Origin: Paenibacillus thiaminolyticus
Lineage (GTDB): Bacteria > Bacillota > Bacilli > Paenibacillales > Paenibacillaceae
Assembly: GCF_007066085.1 (NCBI RefSeq)
Contig: NZ_CP041405.1
Coordinates: forward strand, 1-64,000
Direction of reading: 5' to 3'
Length of the DNA: 64,000 nucleotides
Shown here: in pieces, positions 28,955-37,784 of the stretch
Position numbering within the stretch: position 1 is the first letter of the stretch
How the letters are laid out: each line of letters starts with the position of its first letter
The notes under the pieces: model-generated
Seen by the model: the letters and a program-made list of their open reading frames with translations, nothing else
The model's database searches: none
What the model was told of the DNA's origin: nothing
Program-made: the position numbers and the translations under genes

Positions 28955-29030
28955 GCATGACCGGTTTGTAAGCGCCCTTGAGGAATATGCAGCGCACCCG
29001 TTAGCTTACACGCTTCCGCCGGAAACGCCT
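28955..29030 (+). pseudogene. Fragment of the 3' end of the 19106 gene
   Basis: GCATGACCGGTTTGTAAGCG and GCCCTTGAGGAATATGCAGC repeat 20365-20420 with few changes, including the TTAGCTTA end. It is joined without a gap to a scrap resembling 55912-55932 (GAAACGCCTTATG). Confidence 0.7.
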
Positions 29031-29033
29031 TAT

Positions 29034-29203
29034 GGTCTAAAGGAAAACAAAGCGTGTTGTCGAATGGTTATGCATAAAGGAGGCTGGATCATGATCTATG
29101 TGGTTCGACACGGGCAAACTGATGTGAATAAGAAGGTAAAATCCATGGCGAGTATAAGGCAGACCCATTCCAATTCAATCGTAATGTCCAATTATAAATA
29201 AAC
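29034..29203 (+). pseudogene. Histidine phosphatase copy with central deletion
   Basis: The first ~100 bp, including AAAGGAGGCTGGATCATG and the VVRHGQTDVN coding region, repeat 24200-24305. They are fused to the last ~50 bp of the same gene (GGCGAGTATAAGGCAGACCC ... CAATTATAAATAA). About 450 bp are missing between them. Confidence 0.85.
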
Positions 29204-29269
29204 GTGTATCAAATAAAGGTAAGCAATATTAGCATATGAATGGATGGACAGACATGAGGAGATCTAACT

Positions 29270-29731
29270 ATGAGAAAACTATCTATATGTCCCGTCACAC
29301 GGGATAATTGGGAGAAAGCCATTCAAATTAGGATTCATGAGGAGCAAGTGCTTTTTGTTCCTAGCATTTATGAAGCATTGACGTATGCGTATATCAAGCC
29401 ATGGGATGAGGCGCTGGATCCTTTCCTTATATATGAAGAAGAGGTCGCGATAGGATTCTTCTACATTAGTTATACACCGAATAGCGCGGATAATTACTGG
29501 CTTGGCGGGTTCCAAATCGATAAATCATACCAAGGAAAAGGATACGGCAAGCTGGCATTGAGAAGGATCATTGATTTCATTCGCGAGACTCATCCTCTAT
29601 GCAGGCTGATCTCCTTAACGGTTGAACAGGACAACAAGGCAGCTCAACGGCTGTATGAAAGTATTGGCTTTGTGAACCAACAGGAGAATAATCAAGACGG
29701 TGAAGTCATTTGTAAATTTTTTCAAAATTAA
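29270..29731 (+). CDS. GNAT acetyltransferase (BltD/spermidine-type)
   Basis: 153 residues. The acetyl-CoA loop QGKGYGKLALR (about 92-102) follows the strand YWLGGFQIDKSY, and the C-terminal half has VEQDNKAAQRLYESIGF, all standard for GNATs. The nearest recognisable group is the polyamine N-acetyltransferases, which is only a suggestion. It opens the run of small single-gene units at 29-41 kb. Confidence 0.85.
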   Translation: MRKLSICPVTRDNWEKAIQIRIHEEQVLFVPSIYEALTYAYIKPWDEALDPFLIYEEEVAIGFFYISYTPNSADNYWLGGFQIDKSYQGKGYGKLALRRIIDFIRETHPLCRLISLTVEQDNKAAQRLYESIGFVNQQENNQDGEVICKFFQN

Positions 29732-29744
29732 TTGAAGGTTGAAA

Positions 29745-30390
29745 TCATGGCAGCGCCAACATGAATTGATAACAAAGTTATACCATTAATTACATATACT
29801 GAAGAAGAAAGCGAAAGGTTCGGGTCTTCAGCAGCTTCTATTGTGATAATTCAGGACAACAAAATTTTAACAGAATGATATTCATGCCCTGAATACGAGT
29901 TGGGCAATACCATAATAAGAGATTCAGCAACAAAATCAGGTGCTAAATATTTTGGATCAAATCGTATTGAACGCGAGGAAGTTGCGTGTGACCTCATAAA
30001 AGAACTTACAGGATATAATATTGCTGAACTAATTACAGAACGAATATGTAAACCGATGAACTTAACTGACACGGAGTGGATTTCGGTACCTAAAGAAAAA
30101 TTAGTTTGTGATTTTCAAGCTACAGACGGCTATGCATCCGTTAGAATTGAGTCACATGAAGGCCATGAAAGAAATCTGTATGCAAGTGTGAGAGACCTGG
30201 CACAGTGGGGGAATTTACATCTAAATAAAGGTTTAATAAAATCATAATCAGTTAGTATCACCTGAAGTTTTTATGCTCATTGAAAAATTACGAATGGATA
30301 CCCAAGATAAGAACCGTATTTTTGGATGGTACTATCAGGATAAGTGCTATTATGCATCAGGTGCAGCAGGTTATCACTGTGTAATTGTGC
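29745..30390 (+). pseudogene. Serine beta-lactamase-like hydrolase remnant
   Basis: The scrap VIPLITYTEEESERFGSSAA is interrupted by TGA at 29877. It continues in pieces: EEVACDLIKELTGYNIAELI, CKPMNLTDTEWI, NLYASVRDLAQWGNLHLNKG and, after a stop, FMLIEKLRMD and IFGWYYQDKCYYASGAAGY. The order matches the second half of class-C beta-lactamase-like proteins. The SxxK region is lost. A structured repeat follows directly. Confidence 0.7.
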
Positions 30391-30398
30391 TAATGATA

Positions 30399-30540
30399 TT
30401 GTTAGTACGCGCTGCGGCATCTACCGGAGCCTTGGTCTGCAAGATGCGATTCGAAGTAGTGATTAGACAGCCCATGAGGATAAGTCCGTGGCGCTCCTCT
30501 TAGCCTTCCAGTCGTCAATACAAAACGTTATATGCAGTCA
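30399..30540 (+). repeat. Structured cassette-type repeat
   Basis: Blocks in order: GTTAGTACGCGCTGCGGCA, GCCTTGGTCTGCAAGATGCG, ATTCGAAGTAGTGATTAGAC, then arms CATGAGGATAAG and CTCCTCTTAGCC, and the end AAAACGTTATATGCAG. The right end agrees with those at 36840 and 37950. Confidence 0.6.
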
Positions 30541-30592
30541 GTGAATCTATCTATAGGAATTAATAGTGAAGAATCAGTTAGTGAGGTGGAAA

Positions 30593-32086
30593 GTGAGAAG
30601 GTTTACATGTAGATTATGGCTTGGTTTAAGCCTTTTTATTTTTTTGCTTGTATTTCATCCATCTGAGATTTTTGCTGACATTAATCATTTAGATGAGACA
30701 ATCAAACGGATCGAAATTGAAATAGAGACGAACATGAAGACACATCATATTCCGGGTATGGCGTTTGCACTCGTTGACAAAAAGGGTGTTTTATATTCCA
30801 GGGGATTTGGTTTGTTGGATATAAGGGATGATTCTGCGAAGGTGAATGAACAAACGAATTTTATGCTGGGCTCATTATCTAAAGTATTCGTTTCGTTAGC
30901 TGTCATGCAGCTTTATGAGAAGGGCATTCTGGATATTGACCTGCCGGTAGTCCATTATCTACCGTGGTTTTCGGCAAAAGAGGCTACGCTTTCCAACCAG
31001 ATCAAGGTACGCCATTTGCTAAATCATTCAAGCGGTTTGCCTGACAGACTGAATGTACATGACATTACTTCACTCGATAAACAAGACCGGATCAATAAGA
31101 TGATCCGCAAGATTAGCGAGGTGCAATTGACCGGACAGCCAGGCGAAATATTTGAGTATACGAATATGAATACGGATTTGCTGCAGATTCTGATCGAAGA
31201 AGTTACGGGGGAGCCATTTGCACAATACATGAAGCAGCATATTTTTGTTTCGCTTGATATGGAACGAACCGGGTATTTTGCTTTTGATGGGAGTCACCTG
31301 TCCAATTCAGCGACTGGACATCGCTATCACTGGGGACAGCTAGAACCCTTTAAGGAAGAATTGTCCTATGCCACCTCCGGTTCAGCAGGATTATCGTCCA
31401 ATGTTAGCGACTTGGCGAAATTTATCGTAAATTTATTGAATGATGGTGAAGGACATAGAAGTTCGCCCATCTCATCAGACAGCATTGATCAAATGTTCAT
31501 GCCTAATCAATATGGAGCAGGATTCAACTGGCATGTATTTCCTCATAATATTTATATGGAAGGCGGATTGCCGGGTTTTACGACAATCCTGATTCTTTCT
31601 GCTGACAAATCTTTTGGTCTTGTTCTTTTGTCCAATTCCAAACAAGACATTACTTTTCATTCCGGTTTTAATCTATTCCGAATCGTGGCAGGAGGAACTC
31701 CCAAGCCTTTACTTGCATCTGATTTTCCGCACGTAAGTTTAAGCGCCAGGCTCATTGTGATGCTCACGGCGCTGATAGGCCTAGGGTTGGTATGCGTAGC
31801 AGGAATGATCGGTTGGGGTTTATGGAAAGGAAGGAGAAGATTTGTTTTCGGTAAGCCCAATGGAAGAAAGCTGGCTATTCCACTGCTTATCCTGTCATTG
31901 TTCTTTGGTTTCATGTATTACATTTACATTTTGCTTCCCGTCAATATCGGGGTGCCTTCATTGCACGACTATAAAAAAGATCCAGATATCGTGCAGGGCC
32001 TAGAGATATTTACGAGCACATTTGCTGCATTTACGATCATACTGTGCTTGAAGCTGCTTTTCTTCGTAAGGGGGAACGGGCGATGA
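30593..32086 (+). CDS. Membrane-anchored beta-lactamase-family serine hydrolase
   Basis: 497 residues from the GTG at 30593, behind GAGGTGG; an earlier GTG at 30566 has no ribosome site. A signal/anchor helix at 10-25 is followed by a class-C-like domain with SLSK (S94-x-x-K97), YTN (189-191) and a GGLPG triad in place of KTG. Four C-terminal hydrophobic segments (residues ~375-490) anchor it in the membrane. Such proteins act on peptidoglycan or D-amino-acid peptides; this one could also be a lactamase-like esterase. Confidence 0.85.
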   Translation: MRRFTCRLWLGLSLFIFLLVFHPSEIFADINHLDETIKRIEIEIETNMKTHHIPGMAFALVDKKGVLYSRGFGLLDIRDDSAKVNEQTNFMLGSLSKVFVSLAVMQLYEKGILDIDLPVVHYLPWFSAKEATLSNQIKVRHLLNHSSGLPDRLNVHDITSLDKQDRINKMIRKISEVQLTGQPGEIFEYTNMNTDLLQILIEEVTGEPFAQYMKQHIFVSLDMERTGYFAFDGSHLSNSATGHRYHWGQLEPFKEELSYATSGSAGLSSNVSDLAKFIVNLLNDGEGHRSSPISSDSIDQMFMPNQYGAGFNWHVFPHNIYMEGGLPGFTTILILSADKSFGLVLLSNSKQDITFHSGFNLFRIVAGGTPKPLLASDFPHVSLSARLIVMLTALIGLGLVCVAGMIGWGLWKGRRRFVFGKPNGRKLAIPLLILSLFFGFMYYIYILLPVNIGVPSLHDYKKDPDIVQGLEIFTSTFAAFTIILCLKLLFFVRGNGR

Positions 32087-32296
32087 GCGAACCCATAGGG
32101 ATAAGCCGTTCAGAATGACTATCCGTATATGTTCGCTTGATACGCATGTCTGTGGTGTAATAAATGAAGAGGCTTTTCAATTAAAAGCCTGAAAAGCTTC
32201 TTCAGTGTTCATACCATGATTCATTCTTTCCGCGAGATGCAGTGTACTTTTCGAAGTCCTGTTTAACTAATGCCCTCCCCCCGTTTGTCTAGAAAA
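32087..32296. other. Convergent intergenic with a small hairpin
   Basis: AGGCTTTT (32170-32177) and AAAAGCCT (32183-32190) form a short stem between convergent genes and may act as a weak terminator. The stretch next to 32297 is also present behind the duplicated phosphoesterase tail near 20663. Confidence 0.45.
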
Positions 32297-32989
32297 TTAT
32301 GGCCCTTCGTATGGTGGATTTAAGATGTGTTCTGCAAAGTCTTCTTTATATGGGCACTCTCCTGCTAAAATGGAATGAGCAGCTTTTTGAAAGTCGTACT
32401 TAGTAACCTTTAATTGAATTTCTTCGTCATTAAGTAATAACCAGCAAGCACCTTTAGCTCTGCTTTGTAAACCTACACTTCCTGCATTAATTATCTGTTT
32501 ATCATAAATTTCACGAACAAATTGAATATGCGTATGACCACATATCATTTTATCTTGTTCAATTCCTTTTATCATTTCATAAACTTCACTTTCTGGAGTG
32601 TCAACTCGTATTGACTCTGTATCACTTCTTGGAGATCCATGAACAAATAATTTACCTTCAATTTCATAAAACTTACGAAAAGACACAATCCATTCTAATT
32701 GTTCCTTGGTAAGCTGTTCAACACACCAGCAATTCATCTCATCAACAAAATCTTCAGGGTGTTTTGGATTCAGGTAGTATTCATACATCTCTCTATCACT
32801 ATTACCCATGATAAAAATAAATTTTTCTTTTTGTGAGTAAAGGAAATCCATAACTTCTCGTGGTTGCGGTCCCCAAGATAAATCCCCACCAATTATAACT
32901 TTCTCTACATCCTCTTCTTCAAGTTCGTGAAATACAGATTTTAAAGCATGATAATTACCATGAATATCATAAACCGCAGCGATTTTCAT
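32297..32989 (-). CDS. Metallophosphoesterase (calcineurin-like, YfcE-type)
   Basis: 230 residues. Two-metal site motifs in order: DIHGN (8-12), GGD (34-36), GNSDRE (62-67), the His in LFVHGSP (about 117) and GHTH (151-154). All ligands are present. Small phosphoesterases of this group cleave phosphodiesters or phosphomonoesters; the real substrate is unknown. Its last ~55 codons are duplicated on the plus strand at 20505. Confidence 0.9.
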   Translation of the reverse strand: MKIAAVYDIHGNYHALKSVFHELEEEDVEKVIIGGDLSWGPQPREVMDFLYSQKEKFIFIMGNSDREMYEYYLNPKHPEDFVDEMNCWCVEQLTKEQLEWIVSFRKFYEIEGKLFVHGSPRSDTESIRVDTPESEVYEMIKGIEQDKMICGHTHIQFVREIYDKQIINAGSVGLQSRAKGACWLLLNDEEIQLKVTKYDFQKAAHSILAGECPYKEDFAEHILNPPYEGP

Positions 32990-33021
32990 TATCTCACCCC
33001 ACCTGCACTGTATGAGAGATA

Positions 33022-33534
33022 TTGGCTACTATATTTTCTTTACCATTCATCAGAGGACTTTACTTGCATTTTCTTCCTGAACTCGGAAAAATAAAGCCGA
33101 TGTCACCGCCGGCCAATTTTTCGTATGAAGTGGTTGGGAAGGATGAAGTTTCCAAGTTGTTGGGGCTCGAAGGATTTGATAATGCAATTATATCTGATAT
33201 GACTCATCCCTATCATACTGTATTGGTCATACTTGCCAAGAAAAATGGTAAAATTGTTGGCATGGCAGGGGCGTGTAATGTATGTACAAAGATGTGGCAA
33301 ATTGGTATAGAGGTACTTCCTGGATACCGTCATTTGGGATTGGCAACTTATCTTGTAAACTGCCTAACTTTTGAAGTATTAAATCGTGGTCGTGTACCAC
33401 TTTACGATGTTATCTCAAGTAATATCGCCTCACAGAGAGTGGCTTACCGGGTAGGATATTATCCGAAGGCTTCTGTACTTTTTTTAGATGGGACACGCTG
33501 CGTGGCTACCGCCCCTTGGTTGTCAGATGTATAA
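33022..33534 (+). pseudogene. GNAT acetyltransferase, probably 5'-truncated
   Basis: 170 codons from TTG with no ribosome site. The GNAT core is present (GKIVGMAGACNVCTKMWQIG, EVLPGYRHLGLATYLVN, SSNIASQRVAYRVGYYP). Relatives I recall are about 100 residues longer at the N-terminus, so the 5' part is probably missing. The last codons (APWLSDV) fall in CGCCCCTTGGTTGTCAGATG, a block of the structured repeats (compare 15695-15715 and 53443-53463), so the 3' end may be fused to a repeat remnant. Confidence 0.6.
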
Positions 33535-33574
33535 TCAAGGAAGAAATACGTTAAAGCGAAACGGAGATGAAGCA

Positions 33575-34438
33575 ATGAAAGAAACAAGAATATATAAACA
33601 AGTTAATAACTGTTCAATATATGCAGATATTTATTACCAGGGCGCGAATTCGCCGGTTATTGTGTACATTCATGGAGGAGCATTGATTTTCGGCGGCAGA
33701 GAAATGCTTTCCTCAGAACAAATCGAGTTTTTTACCCATTCAGGGTTCAGTTTGGTTAATATTGATTACCGGCTAGCACCAGAAACAGAATTTGAATGTA
33801 TTATAGAAGATATTAGAGATGCATTGGATTGGGTGAGAACAACAGCAACAGAATGGTATGATTTTGACATCGAGAATATTGCGGTAATGGGTAGTTCCGC
33901 AGGCGGTTACCTGAGTTTATTAACGGGAACAATGGATATAAAACCTAAAGCCATTGTCTCATTCTACGGATATGGAGATATTCTAGGTGAGTGGTATGCT
34001 CAGCCTAGTGAGTTTTACTGCAAGAAACCGATGATTACTAGAGGATCCGCAATAAAGCAAATAGGTGATGAAGAACTAACCGCTGGTAAGTGGAATAGAT
34101 TTGAGTTTTATCTTTATTGCCGCCAACAAGGGGTTTGGATTCAAGAAGTAACAGGAATGGATCGTATGAATGATTTAGATAAACTAACCCAATTTAATCC
34201 AATAAATAATGTTTCGGCAGACTATCCACCCACATTATTTCTTCATGGGGATCAAGATACGGATGTTCCCTATGAACAATCTGTAATTATGCATGAGAAG
34301 CTCAAGGGAAAGGGAGTTTACTCTAAACTCATTACAATGGAAGGTGCGGATCACGTTTTCGATCGTAATTTTAAAGAGCCATCTGTGCAAAGAGCATTTC
34401 ATGACGTCTTGGATTTCCTTAAAGCCTATTTGGTGTAA
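33575..34438 (+). CDS. Alpha/beta hydrolase (fold-3, HSL-like)
   Basis: 287 residues. The ATG at 33575 follows GGAG by 8 nt; the longer frame is ignored. Oxyanion motif HGGALIFGG (about 28-36), nucleophile elbow GSSAGG, catalytic Asp in HGDQDTDVPY and His in GADHVFDR. This is an esterase/lipase of the hormone-sensitive-lipase type. A structured repeat begins 3 bp after the stop. Confidence 0.88.
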   Translation: MKETRIYKQVNNCSIYADIYYQGANSPVIVYIHGGALIFGGREMLSSEQIEFFTHSGFSLVNIDYRLAPETEFECIIEDIRDALDWVRTTATEWYDFDIENIAVMGSSAGGYLSLLTGTMDIKPKAIVSFYGYGDILGEWYAQPSEFYCKKPMITRGSAIKQIGDEELTAGKWNRFEFYLYCRQQGVWIQEVTGMDRMNDLDKLTQFNPINNVSADYPPTLFLHGDQDTDVPYEQSVIMHEKLKGKGVYSKLITMEGADHVFDRNFKEPSVQRAFHDVLDFLKAYLV

Positions 34439-34440
34439 GT

Positions 34441-34572
34441 GATTCGAAGAAGTACCGCACGTCAGCGAGCACAATGTTCACGCACCGGGGCATAGGGCCC
34501 TCGGTCCGCCCGAGGCATTTACGGGGGAGCGGCGGACACCCCTGCGAACCTAACCGCGTCGCGGCCGGCAGC
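34441..34572 (+). repeat. Structured cassette-type repeat, GC-rich variant
   Basis: GATTCGAAGAAGTACCGCAC and GTCAGCGAGCAC match the middle block of the family, followed by GGGCATAGGGCCCTCGGTCC, CACCCCTGCGAACC and GGCCGGCAGC. Block order differs from the standard copies. Its right edge replaces the 5' end of the next gene. Confidence 0.5.
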
Positions 34573-35011
34573 TAAAGCTCCTGTTGAATTAGGGGAGACA
34601 GACCCTCTGTTTAGTTGGCATGTGAATATTTTGCAACTCAGGAGAAAGCACATCATATTTGTTAATGATTCTAGTCGCTTATGTTTAATCGTTAATGGCA
34701 TCAGGAGTTCCCAAGTAGTCAAATTGCAAGAGAAGTTTATATCCGAACTGAAAGAATATTTACTGTTAGAAGGAGTGAAAAGAAGTCTAATCAATCAATA
34801 TTTATTTGAAGCAGGGGAAGTAAGCATAGGCAAAACAAATGCTAAGAGTGTTCTTGGAACCATGAATGAAATGTCATTTTATTGTAAAAGCGCGGAGTTT
34901 GACCATACGTTTGATCTGTGTGCTTGGTTAAACTCGCTGATGTATAAACCAATTAATTATGAAGAACCTATTAAAGTATTCAAGCAAACCCTGGAAACCA
35001 AATATTCATAA
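34571..35011 (+). pseudogene. DUF6933-type protein, 5' end replaced by a repeat
   Basis: The frame is open from 34571 (PVELGETDPLFSWHVN) through RRKHIIFVNDSSRLCLI and NAKSVLGTMNEMSFY to the stop at 35011. The WHxN and VND motifs and the SVLGxMN segment are those of DUF6933. Family members begin about 15-20 residues earlier with their own start; here that part is repeat sequence. A GTG at 34622 would give a shortened protein. Function unknown. Confidence 0.6.
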
Positions 35012-35079
35012 AACTTTCTGAATGTATCGAGGGAGGCACTGGCATTACATATCGACTATAAATGCAAGGAGGATCATAA

Positions 35080-35490
35080 ATGTCATTCCCAAAGCATCAA
35101 GTAACAGCAGGAGCCGTCATATATAATGATCAAAATCAAATCGTGCTAATAAGAAATCCAAAGAGAGGATGGGAATTGCCAGGAGGACACATTGAAGAAA
35201 AAGAAAATATTAAAAATGCACTAATTAGAGAAATTAAAGAAGAAACAGGTCTTGATATAGAAATAAGTAAGTTTTGTGGGATTAGTCAAGAAGTCAGCAA
35301 GTCAATCATTAACACTTGGTGGACGGGAACCGTAATTGGAGGGGAGCTTTGTACTAGCATTGAGAGTATTGAAGTTGACTACTTCGAGAAGGAAGAGGCA
35401 ATAAATCAAATCGAGAAAGAAGAATTTAAGATAGAAATCGAACATGTGATGAACACAGAATTACACCCATTTGTAATAATCTTTAATTAA
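35080..35490 (+). CDS. Nudix hydrolase
   Basis: 136 residues, AAGGAGG 6 nt before the ATG. The complete Nudix box runs from Gly36 to Leu58 (Gx5Ex7REUxEExGU), with the Mg ligands Glu51, Glu54 and Glu55. It hydrolyses a nucleoside diphosphate linked to another group; the substrate is not predictable. A structured repeat follows. Confidence 0.92.
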   Translation: MSFPKHQVTAGAVIYNDQNQIVLIRNPKRGWELPGGHIEEKENIKNALIREIKEETGLDIEISKFCGISQEVSKSIINTWWTGTVIGGELCTSIESIEVDYFEKEEAINQIEKEEFKIEIEHVMNTELHPFVIIFN

Positions 35491-35494
35491 ACAG

Positions 35495-35660
35495 AGAAAT
35501 GTTTCGAAGAAGTCATAAGACTTCAGATAGTAACCGTGTCGCTAAGTGGATTTTCGATGATGCGAATTCAGACGACACCTGCACTGGTTCTGGCTAAGCC
35601 CCGGGTGACGTACATAAGTGTTCCGGAACACATACCAACATTATAGGAAATCAGCGAAAA
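35495..35660 (+). repeat. Divergent cassette-type repeat
   Basis: TTTCGAAGAAGTCATAAGAC, GTAACCGTGTCGCTAAGTGG, GACGACACCTGCACTGG and TAAGCCCCGGGTGACGTAC are arranged like the family but only partly match. It lies between the Nudix and metallo-beta-lactamase genes. A GAAAAGGAGGTGAT site at 35657 is followed only by a very short frame. Confidence 0.4.
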
Positions 35661-35779
35661 GGAGGTGATTCCATTGGTAAAAAAATAAAATGAGAAAATC
35701 TATATGTTAACCGAAAAGTAGCATGCAGATTTTCTCTGTACGATTGAAAAGCTATTATTAACTATAGAGGAGATTTGAC

Positions 35780-36634
35780 ATGCTAAATAAAATAGGGAAA
35801 TCTATCTATTATTTATCTAACCAAAATGATAAAGAAAGACCGACATTAGGATTAGTGTGCGGGGATAAATATAGCCTTGTAATTGACGGCGGAAATTCAG
35901 TTCAACATGCTAAAGATTTTTTACATGAAATAGAAACTTTAAATGTTCCGCCCGTTAAATATTTGGTCATCACTCATGCGCATTGGGATCATTTCTTAGG
36001 GATGAATGAATTCAATGCTGCGATCATTGTTAATCGTCTAACTCATCAACGGATGAATGAGTGGCGAAGCTATTCTTATGATGATCGTTCTCTCAAAGAA
36101 TATGTAGATTCCAATAAGATGACTTTACAGTGTATGGAGATTATACAGAATGAAATACCGGAGAGGGACTCTTTTAAATTAAACACTCCAGATATAGTTT
36201 TCGAAGGGTCTCTCCATATTGATTTGGGGAATAAGGTTTGTATTCTTGAAAGAATTAGAAGTACTCATACTGATGATTCCACAATCGTTTATATACCGGA
36301 TGAAAAAGTCATTTTTTTAGGAGACAGTGCTTATGGAACAACGACTAATTCATTATTTCATTACAAACAATCTCGGTTGCTGCCGATGATCGAGGATATT
36401 CAAAAGTATGATGCGAATCATTTCTTACTTGGTCATGAATCAATTTGTGATATTAATGAGATGAATGTATTTTGGCAAGAGCTCATCTCCAGCAGCAGAG
36501 CCGCAAAATCCATATCTTTAGACAGAGCTATAGAGTGTTTTGAGCAAGATAATAATAGGTATCCTAATGAGAATGAACTTTTCTTTTTAAAAGCTTTTGT
36601 TAACGATCATATATTAAATCAGAATAGAAATTAA
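35780..36634 (+). CDS. Metallo-beta-lactamase-fold hydrolase
   Basis: 284 residues, GAGGAG 7 nt upstream. The zinc motif HAHWDH is at 66-71, the third His in RSTHTDDS, the bridging Asp in FLGDSAY and the last His in LLGHES, so both metal sites are complete. The C-terminal ~60 residues form a helical cap. Substrate unknown; it does not look like a classical beta-lactamase. A standard structured repeat follows 45 bp downstream. Confidence 0.88.
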   Translation: MLNKIGKSIYYLSNQNDKERPTLGLVCGDKYSLVIDGGNSVQHAKDFLHEIETLNVPPVKYLVITHAHWDHFLGMNEFNAAIIVNRLTHQRMNEWRSYSYDDRSLKEYVDSNKMTLQCMEIIQNEIPERDSFKLNTPDIVFEGSLHIDLGNKVCILERIRSTHTDDSTIVYIPDEKVIFLGDSAYGTTTNSLFHYKQSRLLPMIEDIQKYDANHFLLGHESICDINEMNVFWQELISSSRAAKSISLDRAIECFEQDNNRYPNENELFFLKAFVNDHILNQNRN

Positions 36635-36678
36635 CAGAATAAAAGTGGATCGATGAGGTTGCTGACATCCTATAACAC

Positions 36679-36840
36679 GTAACACCGTATCTATGCTGCG
36701 GACCGTTCGGTCCTTGGTCTGCAAGAGGCAATTCAAAGAAGTACATTCAGCAGAGAACCCTGCACCGACTAAGCGCATGATTCCCAGCCTGACGGTCTTA
36801 AGTCGGTGAGGGTTCGTAGATACACGAACGTTATCTGCAA
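36679..36840 (+). repeat. Structured cassette-type repeat, best-preserved copy
   Basis: Outer arms GTATCTATG (36687-36695) and CGTAGATAC (36815-36823) pair. The inner arms AACCCTGCACCGACT (36756-36770) and AGTCGGTGAGGGTT (36801-36814) pair over 14 bp with one bulged G. A further GGACCGTTCGGTCC hairpin is at about 36700-36713. The element ends CGAACGTTATCTGCAA. Confidence 0.75.
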
Positions 36841-36871
36841 TTACCTAACACATTAGAAAGAAGGCGATCTC

Positions 36872-37324
36872 GTGGAAGTAGTATTAAAGGACATAGACGA
36901 AACGAACTGGCAAGAATGTATTTTTCTAACGACTGATCCTGATAAAAATCATTACCTTGTAGAGAAATTTGTAGCTTCAAATGCAGTATCGATTGCCCAA
37001 TCAAAGATAGAAAAAGGATGGATAATAAAAGCAATTTATAGTGAAGATACTATGGTGGGATTTACAATGTATGGGTATTCAGAGGAGGATAAATGTTTTG
37101 AATTATGCCGTATTATGATTGATTATAAATTTCAACGTCAAGGATTCGGTAGAAAGGCACTAAGTCTCATCATTAAAGAGATGAGTAAGAACAAGGAATG
37201 CTCAGAAATATATTTATCGTTTGACCCAGAAAACCATTCCGCAAAAAAACTATATGAAGAATTTGCATTTGAAAATACAGGTAAAATCGTAGACGACGAA
37301 GTTCTTTATTGCTTGAAATTATAA
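36872..37324 (+). CDS. GNAT acetyltransferase (BltD-like)
   Basis: 150 residues, GTG start behind AAAGAAGG. Acetyl-CoA loop QRQGFGRKAL, preceded by the strand CFELCRIMIDYKF and followed by SFDPENHSAKKLYEEFAFE. Polyamine acetyltransferases are the nearest group I recognise. The gene is flanked on both sides by structured repeats, making a clear cassette-like unit. Confidence 0.87.
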   Translation: MEVVLKDIDETNWQECIFLTTDPDKNHYLVEKFVASNAVSIAQSKIEKGWIIKAIYSEDTMVGFTMYGYSEEDKCFELCRIMIDYKFQRQGFGRKALSLIIKEMSKNKECSEIYLSFDPENHSAKKLYEEFAFENTGKIVDDEVLYCLKL

Positions 37325-37334
37325 GATAATTGCA

Positions 37335-37412
37335 GGTGAAATCTACGGACAACCCTGCGCCGACTAAGCGCAGGCTCCCAGTCTGACGGCCTGAAGTCGG
37401 TAGGGTTCGGAT
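37335..37412 (+). repeat. Structured cassette-type repeat, short copy
   Basis: Begins 10-20 bp after the GNAT stop. AACCCTGCGCCGACT (37351-37365) and AGTCGGTAGGGTT (37395-37407) pair with a small internal loop. The left CACCGTA block and the right GTTAT end are missing; ATCTACGG remains at 37341. Confidence 0.7.
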
Positions 37413-37452
37413 AAAACCATCTAAACCAATCAAACATGAAAGGGGGACATTA

Positions 37453-37731
37453 GTGAATAAATTACTTCTATCTGCTGGATCAATTTTTTTAATATCTGGA
37501 GTTATTTTATTCGGAATGGTACATATGGCAATAGCCAATTACGCGCCTAATATGCCTGGATGGAGTGACCCGCCTGGAAAGTTTTCATTGGCTATGGAAG
37601 CAACAATGCTAATAGCTCCTTATGTTACTGGTATTCTGTTTATGATTATTGGAATATTACTATTTCTAGCCTTATATCGAGATCTAAGTAAGAATAACAA
37701 AAACAAAGTGCAGTGTATTGATCAGAAATAA
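37453..37731 (+). CDS. Small two-helix membrane protein
   Basis: 92 residues, GTG start behind AGGGGG. Two hydrophobic segments: LLSAGSIFLISGVILFGMVH and YVTGILFMIIGILLFLALY, with a short outside loop between and a basic C-tail. Function unknown. It sits between two structured repeats like a cassette. Confidence 0.65.
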   Translation: MNKLLLSAGSIFLISGVILFGMVHMAIANYAPNMPGWSDPPGKFSLAMEATMLIAPYVTGILFMIIGILLFLALYRDLSKNNKNKVQCIDQK

Positions 37732-37784
37732 AATCCTGATAAAGATTATTCATTTCGTTTTTCAGAGAAGTCTCGGCCATCTGA

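Noticed and set aside
36679..36840. tRNA-like sequence, because of GGTTCG near the end of the repeat
   Set aside because: There is no acceptor stem, anticodon arm or CCA in the right places; the GGTTCG is part of the repeat's conserved right block.
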